Made by a program: the position numbers and the translations under genes
Source: Sphingomonas sp. JC676
GTDB taxonomy: Bacteria > Pseudomonadota > Alphaproteobacteria > Sphingomonadales > Sphingomonadaceae
Length of the DNA: 64,000 bases
Reading direction: 5' to 3'
Assembly (NCBI RefSeq): GCF_014489075.1
Contig: NZ_JACTGR010000001.1
Coordinates: 248,001 to 312,000, forward strand
The notes under the pieces: model-generated
What the model saw: only the letters and a program-made list of their open reading frames with translations
Database searches by the model: none
What the model was told of the DNA's origin: nothing
Part shown: positions 1 to 8,788 of the stretch, one piece after another
Numbering within the stretch: position 1 is the first letter of the stretch
How the letters are laid out: every line of letters starts with the position of its first letter

Positions 1-83
1 TTGTAGCGGCAGCTCGGCGGCAGGAGGAGCGAAGGCCCAAGCTGCCAGCCGCGCGCGATCAGAATGAGGAGCTTGGCGATCAC
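1..83 (-). CDS. yidD: YidD membrane protein insertion efficiency factor, N-terminal fragment
   Basis: Only the first 27 codons are present because the gene runs off the left edge of the window. The visible N terminus ([19 protein letters not shown], then PPSCRY) is the classic YidD start: a short amphipathic helix followed by the Cys-containing PxxCRY motif. The family helps YidC-dependent insertion of proteins into the inner membrane. The GTG start overlaps the TGA stop of rnpA by the four bases GTGA, which indicates translational coupling and matches the usual rpmH-rnpA-yidD order in proteobacteria. Confidence 0.9.
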   Translation of the reverse strand, partial: MIAKLLILIARGWQLGPSLLLPPSCRY

Positions 84-559
84 CTTTTCACCTTGGCCAG
101 GGCCTTGGCGAGCTCGATCTTTAGATCGGCATAGTCGCGCTCGATGCCGCTGTTCCGCCCGATCAGGACATGGTCGGCGCCGGGCAGGCCGGCTTCGGGC
201 AGCACTTCGCGCGCCAGCGCACGGAAGCGACGCTTCATGCGGTTGCGGATGACGGCGTTGCCGACTTTCTTGGAAACCGTAATGCCGATACGCATGGTCG
301 AATCGGCATCCTCGCGGTCGCGAACGATCAGGACGAAACCGGGCATGGGTGCCCGTTTCCCCGCGTTCGCGGCGAGATAATGCTTGCGCTCGGTAAGCCG
401 AACGAGGCTGACGGGCTTTAGGCCGACAGCTTGTTGCGGCCGCGGGCGCGGCGGTTGCGGATCACGGTGCGACCGCCGGGGGTCGCCATCCGCGTGCGGA
501 AGCCGTGCCGGCGCGCACGCACCAGATTGCTCGGCTGAAAGGTCCGCTTCATCGCTCAT
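80..559 (-). CDS. rnpA: Ribonuclease P protein component, start unusual
   Basis: Protein subunit of RNase P, which binds the catalytic RNA and helps remove 5' leaders from tRNA precursors. The conserved core is clear: [20 protein letters not shown] followed by the FRAL helix. The start is a problem. Between the rpmH stop and the conserved N terminus there is no in-frame ATG, GTG or TTG; the place where relatives would start (xKPVSL) reads CTA. The next in-frame start upstream is ATG at 559, seven bases before the rpmH ATG, giving a 159-residue protein that contains the whole of rpmH in another frame. The first ATG inside the core (346) would cut off conserved residues. I give the long form; a CTA start at about 421 is the alternative. 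Confidence 0.75.
   Translation of the reverse strand: MSDEADLSAEQSGACAPARLPHADGDPRRSHRDPQPPRPRPQQAVGLKPVSLVRLTERKHYLAANAGKRAPMPGFVLIVRDREDADSTMRIGITVSKKVGNAVIRNRMKRRFRALAREVLPEAGLPGADHVLIGRNSGIERDYADLKIELAKALAKVKR
418..552 (-). CDS. rpmH: 50S ribosomal protein L34
   Basis: A 44-residue, strongly basic protein that begins [18 protein letters not shown] and ends RNKLSA, which is diagnostic for L34. It sits in the large ribosomal subunit bound to 23S rRNA. A GAGG Shine-Dalgarno is about seven bases before the ATG. It lies upstream of rnpA and yidD on the same strand. Its coding sequence is overlapped in another frame by the open frame leading into rnpA. Confidence 0.97.
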   Translation of the reverse strand: MKRTFQPSNLVRARRHGFRTRMATPGGRTVIRNRRARGRNKLSA

Positions 560-639
560 CCTCGAGTATCTAGAACGTAAAATGGCCACCACTAGGGCGG
601 CCGTGTGTGGGGTGCCCTTACGGACGTCGGCCGCCAAAG

Positions 640-969
640 TCAACGCTCGTCCTGCCCAAAACCGAGCGTCGCGGCCTCTGCGCGCGCGAGCACCAGCTCC
701 CTGGTGCGTTGCTGGCGCCGGCGGAAGCTGCGGCGGCGCAGTGCCATGTCGGCATAATGGCCGAATCGGGGGAAGCGACGCTTGAGCCGCACGAAGCGGC
801 CGCGGGCCCAGACCGAGTTCTGCAGAACGAGCACCAGCCCTGCGGCAAACACGAAGATTCCACCCGGCCCGGGGATCACGCCCACCAGAGGCGATACCGC
901 CATCACCACCAGTCCGGTCACGAACAGGATCGTGCGGACGAGCGGGCTGCGGGGGCGGGCACGCGTCAT
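640..969 (-). CDS. Small inner-membrane protein, PGPGG type
   Basis: A 109-residue protein with two adjacent hydrophobic segments (about residues 10-27 and 33-50) separated by a VIPGPGG turn, followed by a basic cytoplasmic tail rich in Arg (RLKRRFPRF, then RRRSFRRRQQR). The PGPGG turn resembles the transmembrane family annotated as PGPGW proteins in proteobacteria. The function is unknown. The ATG at 969 was chosen over an upstream start because the predicted protein then begins just before the first membrane segment. It lies upstream of rpmH on the same strand, with about 90 bases between them that should hold the rpmH promoter. Confidence 0.7.
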   Translation of the reverse strand: MTRARPRSPLVRTILFVTGLVVMAVSPLVGVIPGPGGIFVFAAGLVLVLQNSVWARGRFVRLKRRFPRFGHYADMALRRRSFRRRQQRTRELVLARAEAATLGFGQDER

Positions 970-1101
970 GTCCAGGATGTGGGGTTTGTGTGTTGGTCGT
1001 GCAAGACAGGGAGGCAGCGGCTCGAATGCCTCCAATACGGAGGCGTTGCATTCCGCAACGGAGAAATGCGGCTATGGTCGCGGCCTCTGGGGGAGGCGGA
1101 C

Positions 1102-2610
1102 TTGGTCGCGAGCGTATCGACGGTTGCGTATCTGGGGCTCGAGGCGCGTGCGGTGGAGGTGCAGTGCAACCTCGTCGCCGGCCTGCCCAAGTTCGTCATC
1201 GTCGGCCTGCCGGACAAGGCGGTGGGTGAGAGCCGCGAGCGCGTTCGCGCCGCGATGGCCGCGATCGGGCTGGCGCTGCCGCCCAAGCATATCGTCCTCA
1301 ATCTCTCGCCGGCGGATCTTCCCAAGGAAGGCTCGCATTTCGACCTGCCGATCGCGCTGGCGCTGCTCGGGGCGATGGGTGTGGTCGATGCCGAGACGCT
1401 GGCGGGGTATGTCGTGGTGGGGGAACTGGCGCTGGATGGCCGCGTCGCGCCTTCGCCGGGCGTGCTGCTCGCGGCGCTGCATGCGGGCGAGATCGGCAAA
1501 GGGCTCGTCTGTCCGGTGGCGCAGGGGCCCGAGGCGGCCTGGGCGGGGCAGGCCGAAGTCATCGCCGCGCCGGACCTGATTGCGCTGCTCAATCACTTCA
1601 AGGGCAACCAACTGCTCGCAGCGCCACCGCCGGGAGAGGCCGATGCGGCGGTGAGCGTTTCCGATCTCGCCCAGGTGAAGGGGCAGGAGACCGCCAAGCG
1701 CGCGCTCGAGATTGCGGCGGCGGGTGGGCATAACATGCTGATGGTTGGGCCGCCGGGCGCGGGCAAGTCGCTGCTCGCCTCATGCCTGCCCGGCATATTG
1801 CCGCCGCTCGACGCCGCCGAGGCGCTCGAGGTCTCGATGGTGGCCTCGGTTGCGGGAACCTTGATGGGCGGGCGGCTGACCCGGACCCGGCCCTTCCGCT
1901 CGCCGCACCACTCGGCCTCGATGGCTGCGCTCACCGGCGGTGGGCTCAAGGTGAAGCCCGGCGAGGTCAGCCTGGCGCATCTCGGCGTGCTGTTCCTCGA
2001 CGAACTGCCCGAATTCCAGCGCGCCGTGCTCGATTCGCTACGCCAGCCGCTCGAGGCAGGGGTGGTCAGTGTCGCCCGCGCCAATGCGCATGTCACCTTC
2101 CCGGCGCGCGTCCAGCTCGTCGCGGCGATGAACCCGTGCCGCTGCGGCCATCTCGGCGATCCGGCTTTGGCCTGTGCGCGGGCGCCCCGCTGCGCGGTGG
2201 ACTATCAGGCAAAGGTCTCGGGACCGCTGCTCGACCGCATCGACCTGCATGTCGAGGTCCAGCCGGTCACCGCCGCCGATCTCGTACTGCCGCCGACCGC
2301 GGAAGGGTCGCCCCAGGTCGCGGCGCGGGTGGCCGAAGCGCGTGCGGTGCAGGCGGCGCGCTACCGGGATGCACCGGCCCGCACCAATGCCGAGGCGGAG
2401 GGCGACCTGCTCACCGCGCATTCGACCCCCGACGAGCCCGGCCGCAAGCTGCTGGCGCAGGCCGCCGAGGCGATGCGGCTTTCGGCGCGCGGCTATACCC
2501 GCGTGCTTCGTGTCGCCCGCACGATCGCCGATCTGTCGGGTGCGGAGGGCGTGGGGCGTATCCACGTCGCCGAGGCGCTGAGCTATCGCCGGCAGGCACC
2601 GCGGAGCTGA
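1102..2610 (+). CDS. comM: YifB/ComM family Mg-chelatase-like AAA+ ATPase
   Basis: A 502-residue AAA+ protein of the ComM/YifB group. In naturally competent bacteria ComM is a hexameric helicase that promotes branch migration during integration of transforming DNA; the role in this organism is not shown. The N-terminal domain has the typical VAYLGLEARAVEVQ and IVGLPDKAVGESRERVR segments. Walker A is GPPGAGKS and Walker B ends in LFLDELPE. A Cys-rich CRCGHLGD segment and the C-terminal Mg-chelatase domain (RVARTIADL) follow. I chose the TTG at 1102 because GGGGAGG lies five bases upstream and the family usually begins with VAxVxTVAYLG. ATG 1066 is the alternative. Confidence 0.93.
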   Translation: MVASVSTVAYLGLEARAVEVQCNLVAGLPKFVIVGLPDKAVGESRERVRAAMAAIGLALPPKHIVLNLSPADLPKEGSHFDLPIALALLGAMGVVDAETLAGYVVVGELALDGRVAPSPGVLLAALHAGEIGKGLVCPVAQGPEAAWAGQAEVIAAPDLIALLNHFKGNQLLAAPPPGEADAAVSVSDLAQVKGQETAKRALEIAAAGGHNMLMVGPPGAGKSLLASCLPGILPPLDAAEALEVSMVASVAGTLMGGRLTRTRPFRSPHHSASMAALTGGGLKVKPGEVSLAHLGVLFLDELPEFQRAVLDSLRQPLEAGVVSVARANAHVTFPARVQLVAAMNPCRCGHLGDPALACARAPRCAVDYQAKVSGPLLDRIDLHVEVQPVTAADLVLPPTAEGSPQVAARVAEARAVQAARYRDAPARTNAEAEGDLLTAHSTPDEPGRKLLAQAAEAMRLSARGYTRVLRVARTIADLSGAEGVGRIHVAEALSYRRQAPRS

Positions 2611-2808
2611 GCGAAACGAATCGCTGGCGATGTAGGATTTCGTCTGCAACCCTCGCGCTCGCCGCTTCGCGTTGTCGAGGTCTGGAAAAACCATTTTCTG
2701 GGGAAGAAGCTTTTTCGACATAGCAGGTGTCAACCGTGTCAACCGATCGGTCCGCCGGCATCCCCGGCTTGCCCCCGCCGCCGCCATCGTCTAGCCACGC
2801 CCTCCGCT

Positions 2809-2893
2809 GCCCCTGTGGCGAAATTGGTAGACGCGACCGACTCAAAATCGGTTGCCGCAAGGCATGCTGGTTCGAGTCCGGCCAGGGGCACCA
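2809..2893 (+). tRNA. tRNA-Leu(CAA)
   Basis: An 85-nt sequence folding as a class II tRNA. The acceptor stem pairs GCCCCTG with CAGGGGC, the anticodon loop CTCAAAA gives anticodon CAA, the variable arm is long, and the T arm contains GGTTCGAGTCC. The 3' CCA is encoded. A direct repeat GTGTCAACC lies about 80 bases upstream with no evident function. Confidence 0.96.
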
Positions 2894-2935
2894 TTTCCGG
2901 TTACGACTGGGTCCACCCACTTTGAGGGTGTCGTG

Positions 2936-4162
2936 ATGCCTGATGAAGTGGATGTGCTGATCGTCGGTGGCGGCCATGCCGGCGCGGCCTGTGCGATCGC
3001 GCTCCGCCAGGGCAAGTTCGAGGGCAGCATCCTCGTCATCGGCGGCGAACCCGAGCTTCCCTACGAACGCCCGCCGCTCTCCAAGGAATATCTGGCCGGC
3101 GACAAGCCGTTCGAGCGCCTGCTGATCCGGCCCGAGTCCTTCTGGGCCGATCGCGAGGTGGCGTTCCGGCTGGGCACGGTGGTCGTCTCGGTCGATGCCG
3201 CCGGGCACGCCGTGACCACCGATGCGGGCGATACGATCCGCTATCGCCACCTCGTCTGGGCGACCGGCGGCGCGCCGCGGCTGCTCGACTGCGGCGGGCA
3301 TGACCTCGCCGGTGTGCACACCGTCCGCACCCGGGCCGATGCCGACCGGATGATGGCCGAGCTGCCAGACGTCGAGCATGTGGTCGTGATCGGCGGCGGC
3401 TATATCGGGCTCGAGGCGGCAGCGGTGCTCGCCAAGTTCGGCAAGAAGGTGGTGCTGCTGGAAGCGCTCGACCGTGTCCTGGCCCGCGTCGCCGGCGAGC
3501 CGCTTTCGCGCTTCTTCGAGGCCGAGCACCGCGCGCACGGGGTCGATGTACGGCTCGGCGTGGCGGTCGCCTCCATCCTGGGCGAGGATCGCGTGACCGG
3601 CGTCCGGCTGGTCGATGGCGAAGTGCTGAAGGCAGAGATGGCGATCGTCGGCATCGGCATCATCCCTGCCGTAGAACCACTGCTGGCGGCGGGTGCCGAA
3701 GGCGGGAACGGCGTGGCGGTGGACGGTCAGTGCCGGACCACGCTGCCCGATATCTTTGCGATCGGCGACTGCGCGCTCCACGCCAATCGCTTCGCCGAGG
3801 GCGCGCGAATCCGCGTCGAATCGGTGCAGAACGCCAGTGACCAGGCGGCGGTCGTAGCCAAGGCGATCCTGGGGCAGCCGGCCGAATATGAGGCGGTGCC
3901 GTGGTTCTGGTCGAACCAATACGACATCAAGCTTCAGACGGTCGGCCTCGCTATCGGCTTTGACCAGGCCGTGGTGCGTGGCGATCCGCTCACCCGCAGC
4001 TTCAGCGTCGCCTATCTGAAGCAGGGGCGGGTGATCGCGCTCGACTGCGTCAACGCGGTCAAGGACTATGTCCAGGGCCGCAAGCTCGTGCTCGAAGGCA
4101 CTGCGGTGGACGCTGCGCGCCTCGCCGATCCCGCGGTTCCGCTCAAGGAACTGGCTGCGTAG
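2936..4162 (+). CDS. FAD-dependent ferredoxin/rubredoxin reductase-like oxidoreductase
   Basis: A 408-residue class of NAD(P)H-dependent flavoprotein related to rhodocoxin, putidaredoxin and terpredoxin reductases. It has an N-terminal FAD-binding [10 protein letters not shown] motif, the [12 protein letters not shown] signature, a second Rossmann [13 protein letters not shown] motif for NAD(P)H (around residue 155) and the [11 protein letters not shown]-contact motif near residue 280. Such enzymes normally pass electrons to a small ferredoxin for a P450 or ring hydroxylase, but none is encoded nearby, so the partner is unknown. GTG 2933, just before the ATG, is an alternative start. Its 3' end overlaps the convergent polymerase gene by 20 bases. 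Confidence 0.9.
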   Translation: MPDEVDVLIVGGGHAGAACAIALRQGKFEGSILVIGGEPELPYERPPLSKEYLAGDKPFERLLIRPESFWADREVAFRLGTVVVSVDAAGHAVTTDAGDTIRYRHLVWATGGAPRLLDCGGHDLAGVHTVRTRADADRMMAELPDVEHVVVIGGGYIGLEAAAVLAKFGKKVVLLEALDRVLARVAGEPLSRFFEAEHRAHGVDVRLGVAVASILGEDRVTGVRLVDGEVLKAEMAIVGIGIIPAVEPLLAAGAEGGNGVAVDGQCRTTLPDIFAIGDCALHANRFAEGARIRVESVQNASDQAAVVAKAILGQPAEYEAVPWFWSNQYDIKLQTVGLAIGFDQAVVRGDPLTRSFSVAYLKQGRVIALDCVNAVKDYVQGRKLVLEGTAVDAARLADPAVPLKELAA

Positions 4163-5516
4163 CCGCCGTCAGCCGCAGAGGGGCGCCACGCGGGATCCCG
4201 CCAAGTGACGGCCTTTTGTGCGCCCGCGCCTGATAGATCGTATAGCCGCACAGGAAGCCGTAGAGCCCCAGCCCCTCCACCTGCCAGAAGGGCATCGTCG
4301 CCATGTTGAGCAGGAAGAATGCGAAATGCGCGGCGATCAGCTTGAACCGCTCGGTGCGGCTGGAAAGCGCCGCGGAGAACATCACCGCCCAGAGCAGCAG
4401 CATCGCCGCCACGCCGAAAACGCCAAGCTCATAGAGCGTCGCGACGAGCGTATTGTGCGGATAGACCTTGAACAGCCCCTCCCAGCTTTCGGGTCCGAAG
4501 CCGAACAGGTGCCGGGCCGGGCTGCCGTCGACCCAGGCATAGAGATAGCTGCTCCAGATCAGCGGGCGGGCCGACATGACCTGGCGATCGGCATAGTTGA
4601 ATTCGCGCGGCGGCTTGATGAGCTGGCTGGGATCCGAGAGGAAGGTGGCGAGGTCGCTGAACTTGTCGCTGTAGAAGACGGCGGCGGTCGCGACGATGAT
4701 CAGGCCGCCCACCACCGCGGCGGTAGCCATCAGCGCGCGCTGGTCGCGCCGCACGCTCACCGTCAGTCCGATGAGGAAGGTCGCCAAGGCGAGCGGCGTC
4801 AGCGCGAGGATAGAGGTGCGATAGCCTGCCAGCTGGATGCCGATCAGCGTCGCCAGCAGGAACAGGACGCGCACCGCGGTGGGTGCCGTGCGCGCGAAGC
4901 AGCCCACGGTGAACCCGGCGACGAGCGCGACCGAGAAGGCGCCTTCATGGTTGTAGCCCCCGATCCAGACGATGCCGCTGCCATCCTCCGAACCCTTGGG
5001 CAGGTTGAGCGCCAGCGACAGAACCTGGAAGACCAGCAGCGGCAGGAAGGCGACCATCGCCCAGCCGATCCAGCGCCCTTCGGAATCGCAGCGCATTGCC
5101 TGGAATACCGAGATCGTGATCACCAGCAGATAGGCATATTTGACCGCGACGTTGATCCCGCCGGCGATGTCGCCGTTCAGCCCGGCGCTCAACAGGACGA
5201 GCGCTGCCACCAGATAGATGGGCAGCACCCATTTGATGCCAAAATTGGCCGGCCGCACGACAAAGACGAGCCCGAACAAAGTGAGGCCGATCGAAAGCAG
5301 GGCGTTGCCCGAAAAGCCCGCGGCCAGGGGCTTGAACATGTAGATGTGATACGCGCCGGCGATGTAGCGCAACCAGAGCGCGACGATGACGAAGGCCGCC
5401 GCCAGGCTCCCGGCCCGGCGCGCGGCGACGACCAGCGGCACCAGCAGCACCAGGGTCACCGGAACCAGCACCCCCAGCCCGAAGGAGGGGCCGTAGGGGA
5501 GGGCGGCTTCGTTCAT
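4143..5516 (-). CDS. O-antigen ligase/Wzy-like polysaccharide polymerase
   Basis: A 457-residue integral membrane protein with about 11-12 hydrophobic segments and a large periplasmic loop (around residues 290-355) before the last segments, containing [20 protein letters not shown] and [12 protein letters not shown]. That pattern (H-N-x-L-x-x-x-x-E-x-G) is characteristic of Wzy/WaaL proteins. It probably polymerises lipid-linked repeat units of the exopolysaccharide in the periplasm. It lies nine bases downstream of the Wzc-like gene and belongs to the galU-wzc-wzy transcription unit. Wzy and WaaL types cannot be separated by sequence alone; the context favours a polymerase. Confidence 0.85.
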   Translation of the reverse strand: MNEAALPYGPSFGLGVLVPVTLVLLVPLVVAARRAGSLAAAFVIVALWLRYIAGAYHIYMFKPLAAGFSGNALLSIGLTLFGLVFVVRPANFGIKWVLPIYLVAALVLLSAGLNGDIAGGINVAVKYAYLLVITISVFQAMRCDSEGRWIGWAMVAFLPLLVFQVLSLALNLPKGSEDGSGIVWIGGYNHEGAFSVALVAGFTVGCFARTAPTAVRVLFLLATLIGIQLAGYRTSILALTPLALATFLIGLTVSVRRDQRALMATAAVVGGLIIVATAAVFYSDKFSDLATFLSDPSQLIKPPREFNYADRQVMSARPLIWSSYLYAWVDGSPARHLFGFGPESWEGLFKVYPHNTLVATLYELGVFGVAAMLLLWAVMFSAALSSRTERFKLIAAHFAFFLLNMATMPFWQVEGLGLYGFLCGYTIYQARAHKRPSLGGIPRGAPLRLTAATQPVP

Positions 5517-5525
5517 CGCCGCGGC

Positions 5526-7697
5526 TCAGCCTGCATGGTAGCTCTTATACTCGCGCAGATGGTAGCCGGCTTCGCCGGACCGTTGCTGCTCGCGGACATC
5601 GACGAGGGTCAGCACGGCACCGATGACGTTGGCGTGGACATCGTAGAGCTGGCGAAGCGCGATCTCCGCGGCCTTGACTGCGGTCTTGCGCCAGCGGACC
5701 AGCAGCACGACGCCGTCGGCGACGCTTGCGAGCACGCGGGCCTCGTCCACCGCCAGCAGCGGCGGGGTATCGAGGAGCACCAGGTCGTAATGGCCGCGCA
5801 CCGCTTCGATCAGCTCGGCGAGCTTCGCGCTGTCGGCACGGCCGATATCCGCGCCATCGAGCCGCTGCGGCAACAGGACGGCCGTCGAAAGGCTATCCGC
5901 CAGGAGAGCCCGCTCGAACGGGGCCTTGCCCAGCAGCACTTCGTCCAGGCCGATAGGGACCCGGTCGGCAAATTCGCGCGTCAAGGCGCGGCGACGCGCG
6001 TCGCAATCGATCAGCAGCACGCGTGCGCCCGTCATTGCCGCTGCACGCGCCAGGCCGAGGACGATGGTGGTCTTGCCCTCGCCGGGAACCGCCGAGGTGA
6101 TCGCCACCACCCGCACCGCGCCGCCGCCTGCATATTGGATCGAGGTGCGAAGCGAGCGGAATGCTTCGGCAAACGCCGATTGCGGCCGCTTGAGCGGCAG
6201 TTCTGCCGGAGGCGCGGGCAGGCCGGACTTGCGATAACCGGACAGGGTCCGCGCATCGGGGATCGCGGCGAGCATGGGCAACGCCAGCGAACGCTCGATC
6301 GAATCACTGCTCTCCAGCCCGCGCTCGAGCAATTGGAGGAGCAGTACCAGCATCGCCGCCATGCCCAGGCCACCCACGATCGCAAGCGCGCCGAACACCA
6401 ATGGGTTGGGCGAGCTGGGCGCTCCAGGCACGCGCGCCCGGCTCACGACATAGGAATCGCTGCGCTCGAGACCGGCCTGTGCCACCGTCTGACGATAGCG
6501 ATCGAGAAAGGTCTGATAGAGCGTCCGCGCCGATTCGGCATTGCGCTCGAGCTCGTTCAGCCGGACCGAAGCCTGGGTGTCGGTCGACAGGCGGCCGCGC
6601 GCCTGCGCGATCGAGCCTGCGAGCGAGGCCGCCCGCTGGCTGGCGATGTTCGCCTGATTCGAAACATTGGCGACGACGCGCTGCACTTCGCCAGCGATCT
6701 GCGCGTCGGTGGATTTCAGTGCGTTCTGGGCACGGACCAGATCGGGATAGCGCGGTCCATAGCGCTTCTCGAGCGACGCGACTTCGCGCGCGGCCTCGGC
6801 GCGCTGGCCACGCAGCGCGCTGACCACGGGAGAATCGAGCGATTCGCCGAGTTCCTCGCCGCTGCGGCCGCGCGCCAATTGCGCGCGCGCAGTGGCGAGA
6901 CGCGCCTGCGCCGCGGCATTCTCCGCCTGCGCCTGGGCGAATTGGGTCGAGAGGTTCGACAGCTCCTCCTGGGAGACGGTGCTCGAATTGGAGACCGCGA
7001 ACAGGCCATGCTGCGCCCGATAATCGGCAGTCGCCTTTTCCGCATCGAGCACCTGTCCGCGGAGCTGCTGCAGCCGCTGATCGAGGAACACTCGCGCGCG
7101 CTGCGTCGCTTCGGACTTCGTGCCGGTCTGGCCGGCGACATATTGGTCGATGATCATGTTGGCGATCTGCGCCGATTTCGGCGCAGATCCTGCCACAACG
7201 TTGACGCTGATCGCGTAAGACAGCCCGTCGCGCTTGACCGTCAGATCGCCCAGCACCGTACCGATCGCGCGCTGACGGCCGACCGGATCTTGCTTGGCAT
7301 TGGCCGGGCCGGGAACCGCTGCCTTGTTGAATTCGGGATCGAGATCGAGCCGCAGCTTATCGACCACCCGCCCGATCAGTTCGGGCGATTGGAGAATCTC
7401 GACCTCGGTGTCCACCGCGGCCGAATCCGGATCGACCGTGGGGGTAACCTGGTCGACATTGACCACCTTCTCCGCGGAACGCTCGAGCGCGACCTGCGCC
7501 GTCGCCGTATAGCGCGGCGGAACGGCGAAATAGGCCACCGCCGCAACCAGGATCGCCGTCGCCAGCGCGACGCAGATGATCAGCCATCTGCGCCGGATGA
7601 CGGCGGCGATCCGGCGCAAATCGATCAGCGCGCCGCGATCGACCTGCGGGTCGGACGGGTCGGGCTTGGCGAAGGATCGCTGAGCGAGGGCATCCAT
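5526..7697 (-). CDS. Wzc-like chain-length determinant / BY-type tyrosine autokinase
   Basis: A 723-residue fused protein. Residues about 1-60 carry a Wzz-type first membrane segment after a cytoplasmic lead. A long periplasmic coiled-coil region follows (residues 190-400), then a second membrane segment near residue 430. The cytoplasmic BY-kinase domain has Walker A VPGEGKTT, Walker A' LLIDCDARR and Walker B LVLLDTPP. The C terminus has only three spaced tyrosines (GYH, EYKSYH) instead of a dense cluster. It should control chain length and polymerisation through a phosphorylation cycle. Sphingan loci such as gellan split this function into two genes, whereas here it is one polypeptide. The ATG at 7697 lies four bases past the galU stop. 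Confidence 0.93.
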   Translation of the reverse strand: MDALAQRSFAKPDPSDPQVDRGALIDLRRIAAVIRRRWLIICVALATAILVAAVAYFAVPPRYTATAQVALERSAEKVVNVDQVTPTVDPDSAAVDTEVEILQSPELIGRVVDKLRLDLDPEFNKAAVPGPANAKQDPVGRQRAIGTVLGDLTVKRDGLSYAISVNVVAGSAPKSAQIANMIIDQYVAGQTGTKSEATQRARVFLDQRLQQLRGQVLDAEKATADYRAQHGLFAVSNSSTVSQEELSNLSTQFAQAQAENAAAQARLATARAQLARGRSGEELGESLDSPVVSALRGQRAEAAREVASLEKRYGPRYPDLVRAQNALKSTDAQIAGEVQRVVANVSNQANIASQRAASLAGSIAQARGRLSTDTQASVRLNELERNAESARTLYQTFLDRYRQTVAQAGLERSDSYVVSRARVPGAPSSPNPLVFGALAIVGGLGMAAMLVLLLQLLERGLESSDSIERSLALPMLAAIPDARTLSGYRKSGLPAPPAELPLKRPQSAFAEAFRSLRTSIQYAGGGAVRVVAITSAVPGEGKTTIVLGLARAAAMTGARVLLIDCDARRRALTREFADRVPIGLDEVLLGKAPFERALLADSLSTAVLLPQRLDGADIGRADSAKLAELIEAVRGHYDLVLLDTPPLLAVDEARVLASVADGVVLLVRWRKTAVKAAEIALRQLYDVHANVIGAVLTLVDVREQQRSGEAGYHLREYKSYHAG

Positions 7698-7701
7698 AAG
7701 A

Positions 7702-8559
7702 TCAGGCCGTCGCCATGAATGCGCGGACCGCCGGGGCAAGCTCGGGCCGCTCGAGCGCGAGCGCGAGCGTCGCCGTGACGAAGCCGCTCTTGTCGCCGCA
7801 GTCATAGCGCTTGCCGGCGAAGGTGATGCCGTGGAAGCGCTGCTGGCCGATCAGTTGCGCCAGCGCGTCGGTGAGCTGGATCTCGCCCCCGGCGCCTTCT
7901 TCCTGGCTTGCGAGAATGCCCATCACTTCCGGCTGCAGGATGTAGCGGCCGATCACGCCGAGATTGGACGGCGCGACATCGGGGGCGGGCTTTTCGACAA
8001 GGCCGAGCACTTCGGTCACCTGCCCCATGCTCCCGCCCGGCGTGATGATGCCGTATTTGCTGGTGTCCTCGGGGGCGACTTCCTCGGCGCAGATCAGATT
8101 GCCGCCAAGTTCCGCATAGGCGTCGACCATCTGCTTGAGACAGCCCGGTCGGCCCACCATCAGATCATCCGGAAGCAATACCGCAAAGGGCTCGTCCCCG
8201 ACGATGCGCCGCGCGCACCATACGGCATGGCCCAGGCCCAGCGGCTCCTGCTGGCGGACGATGGTGATGTCGCCCGGCGAGCTGCGCGTGCTGTCGAGGA
8301 TCGCGAGCGACTTGCCGCGGCGCGCCATCGTCTCCTCGAGTTCGAAGGCGTGATCGAAATGATCGTCGATCAGTCCCTTGCCGCGGCTCGTGACGAAGAT
8401 GAATTGTTCGATCCCGGCCTCGCGTGCCTCGTCGACCGCATATTGGATGAGCGGCCGATCGACTACCGTGAGCATTTCCTTCGGCATCGACTTGGTCGCT
8501 GGGAGGAAACGGGTCCCTAGTCCCCCGATGGGGAAAACCGCCTTGCGTATCTTTCGCAT
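7702..8559 (-). CDS. galU: UTP-glucose-1-phosphate uridylyltransferase
   Basis: A 285-residue nucleotidyltransferase that makes UDP-glucose from UTP and glucose-1-phosphate. The nucleotide-binding signature GGLGTRFLPATKSMPKEML begins at residue 12. LPDDLM near residue 130 holds the metal-binding Asp, and a conserved VEKP follows near residue 190. It is the first gene of the unit galU-wzc-wzy and, with ugd at 11446, would supply UDP-glucose and UDP-glucuronate to the polymer. The length matches bacterial GalU. Confidence 0.96.
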   Translation of the reverse strand: MRKIRKAVFPIGGLGTRFLPATKSMPKEMLTVVDRPLIQYAVDEAREAGIEQFIFVTSRGKGLIDDHFDHAFELEETMARRGKSLAILDSTRSSPGDITIVRQQEPLGLGHAVWCARRIVGDEPFAVLLPDDLMVGRPGCLKQMVDAYAELGGNLICAEEVAPEDTSKYGIITPGGSMGQVTEVLGLVEKPAPDVAPSNLGVIGRYILQPEVMGILASQEEGAGGEIQLTDALAQLIGQQRFHGITFAGKRYDCGDKSGFVTATLALALERPELAPAVRAFMATA

Positions 8560-8788
8560 GTTCCGCCCTTTCTTTGGTGAGCCCCCAAGAAGGAGCCACC
8601 GGCCAAAGCCAGGCTGGAAATCCGCACCACCGCACCGCCACTGACGCGCACACTACGCTTTGAACTGGTCAGTCGCGGCACTGCAACAACGCGATTCCCT
8701 TGCCTGACGGTGGACTCGTGCGCCATCGCGCTGCGTCGCAGCAACGTCATGGCGTCAAGACGTGTGCAAACTGCGCCCGGTAGCCGGA

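Noticed and set aside
2728..2745. Direct repeat GTGTCAACC upstream of tRNA-Leu, containing a GGTGTCA half-site
   Set aside because: The ACCGGT centre is absent and the location next to a tRNA gives no link to the pectin regulon.
2852..2935. An upstream in-frame extension of the flavoprotein gene running through tRNA-Leu
   Set aside because: It would overlap the mature tRNA; the ATG at 2936 directly precedes the FAD-binding motif.
4218..7718. A 1166-codon plus-strand open frame opposite the polymerase and Wzc genes
   Set aside because: It is a GC-rich antisense shadow: composition is Arg/Gln/His/Asp-rich without domains, and the minus strand encodes clear Wzy- and Wzc-like proteins with operon spacing.
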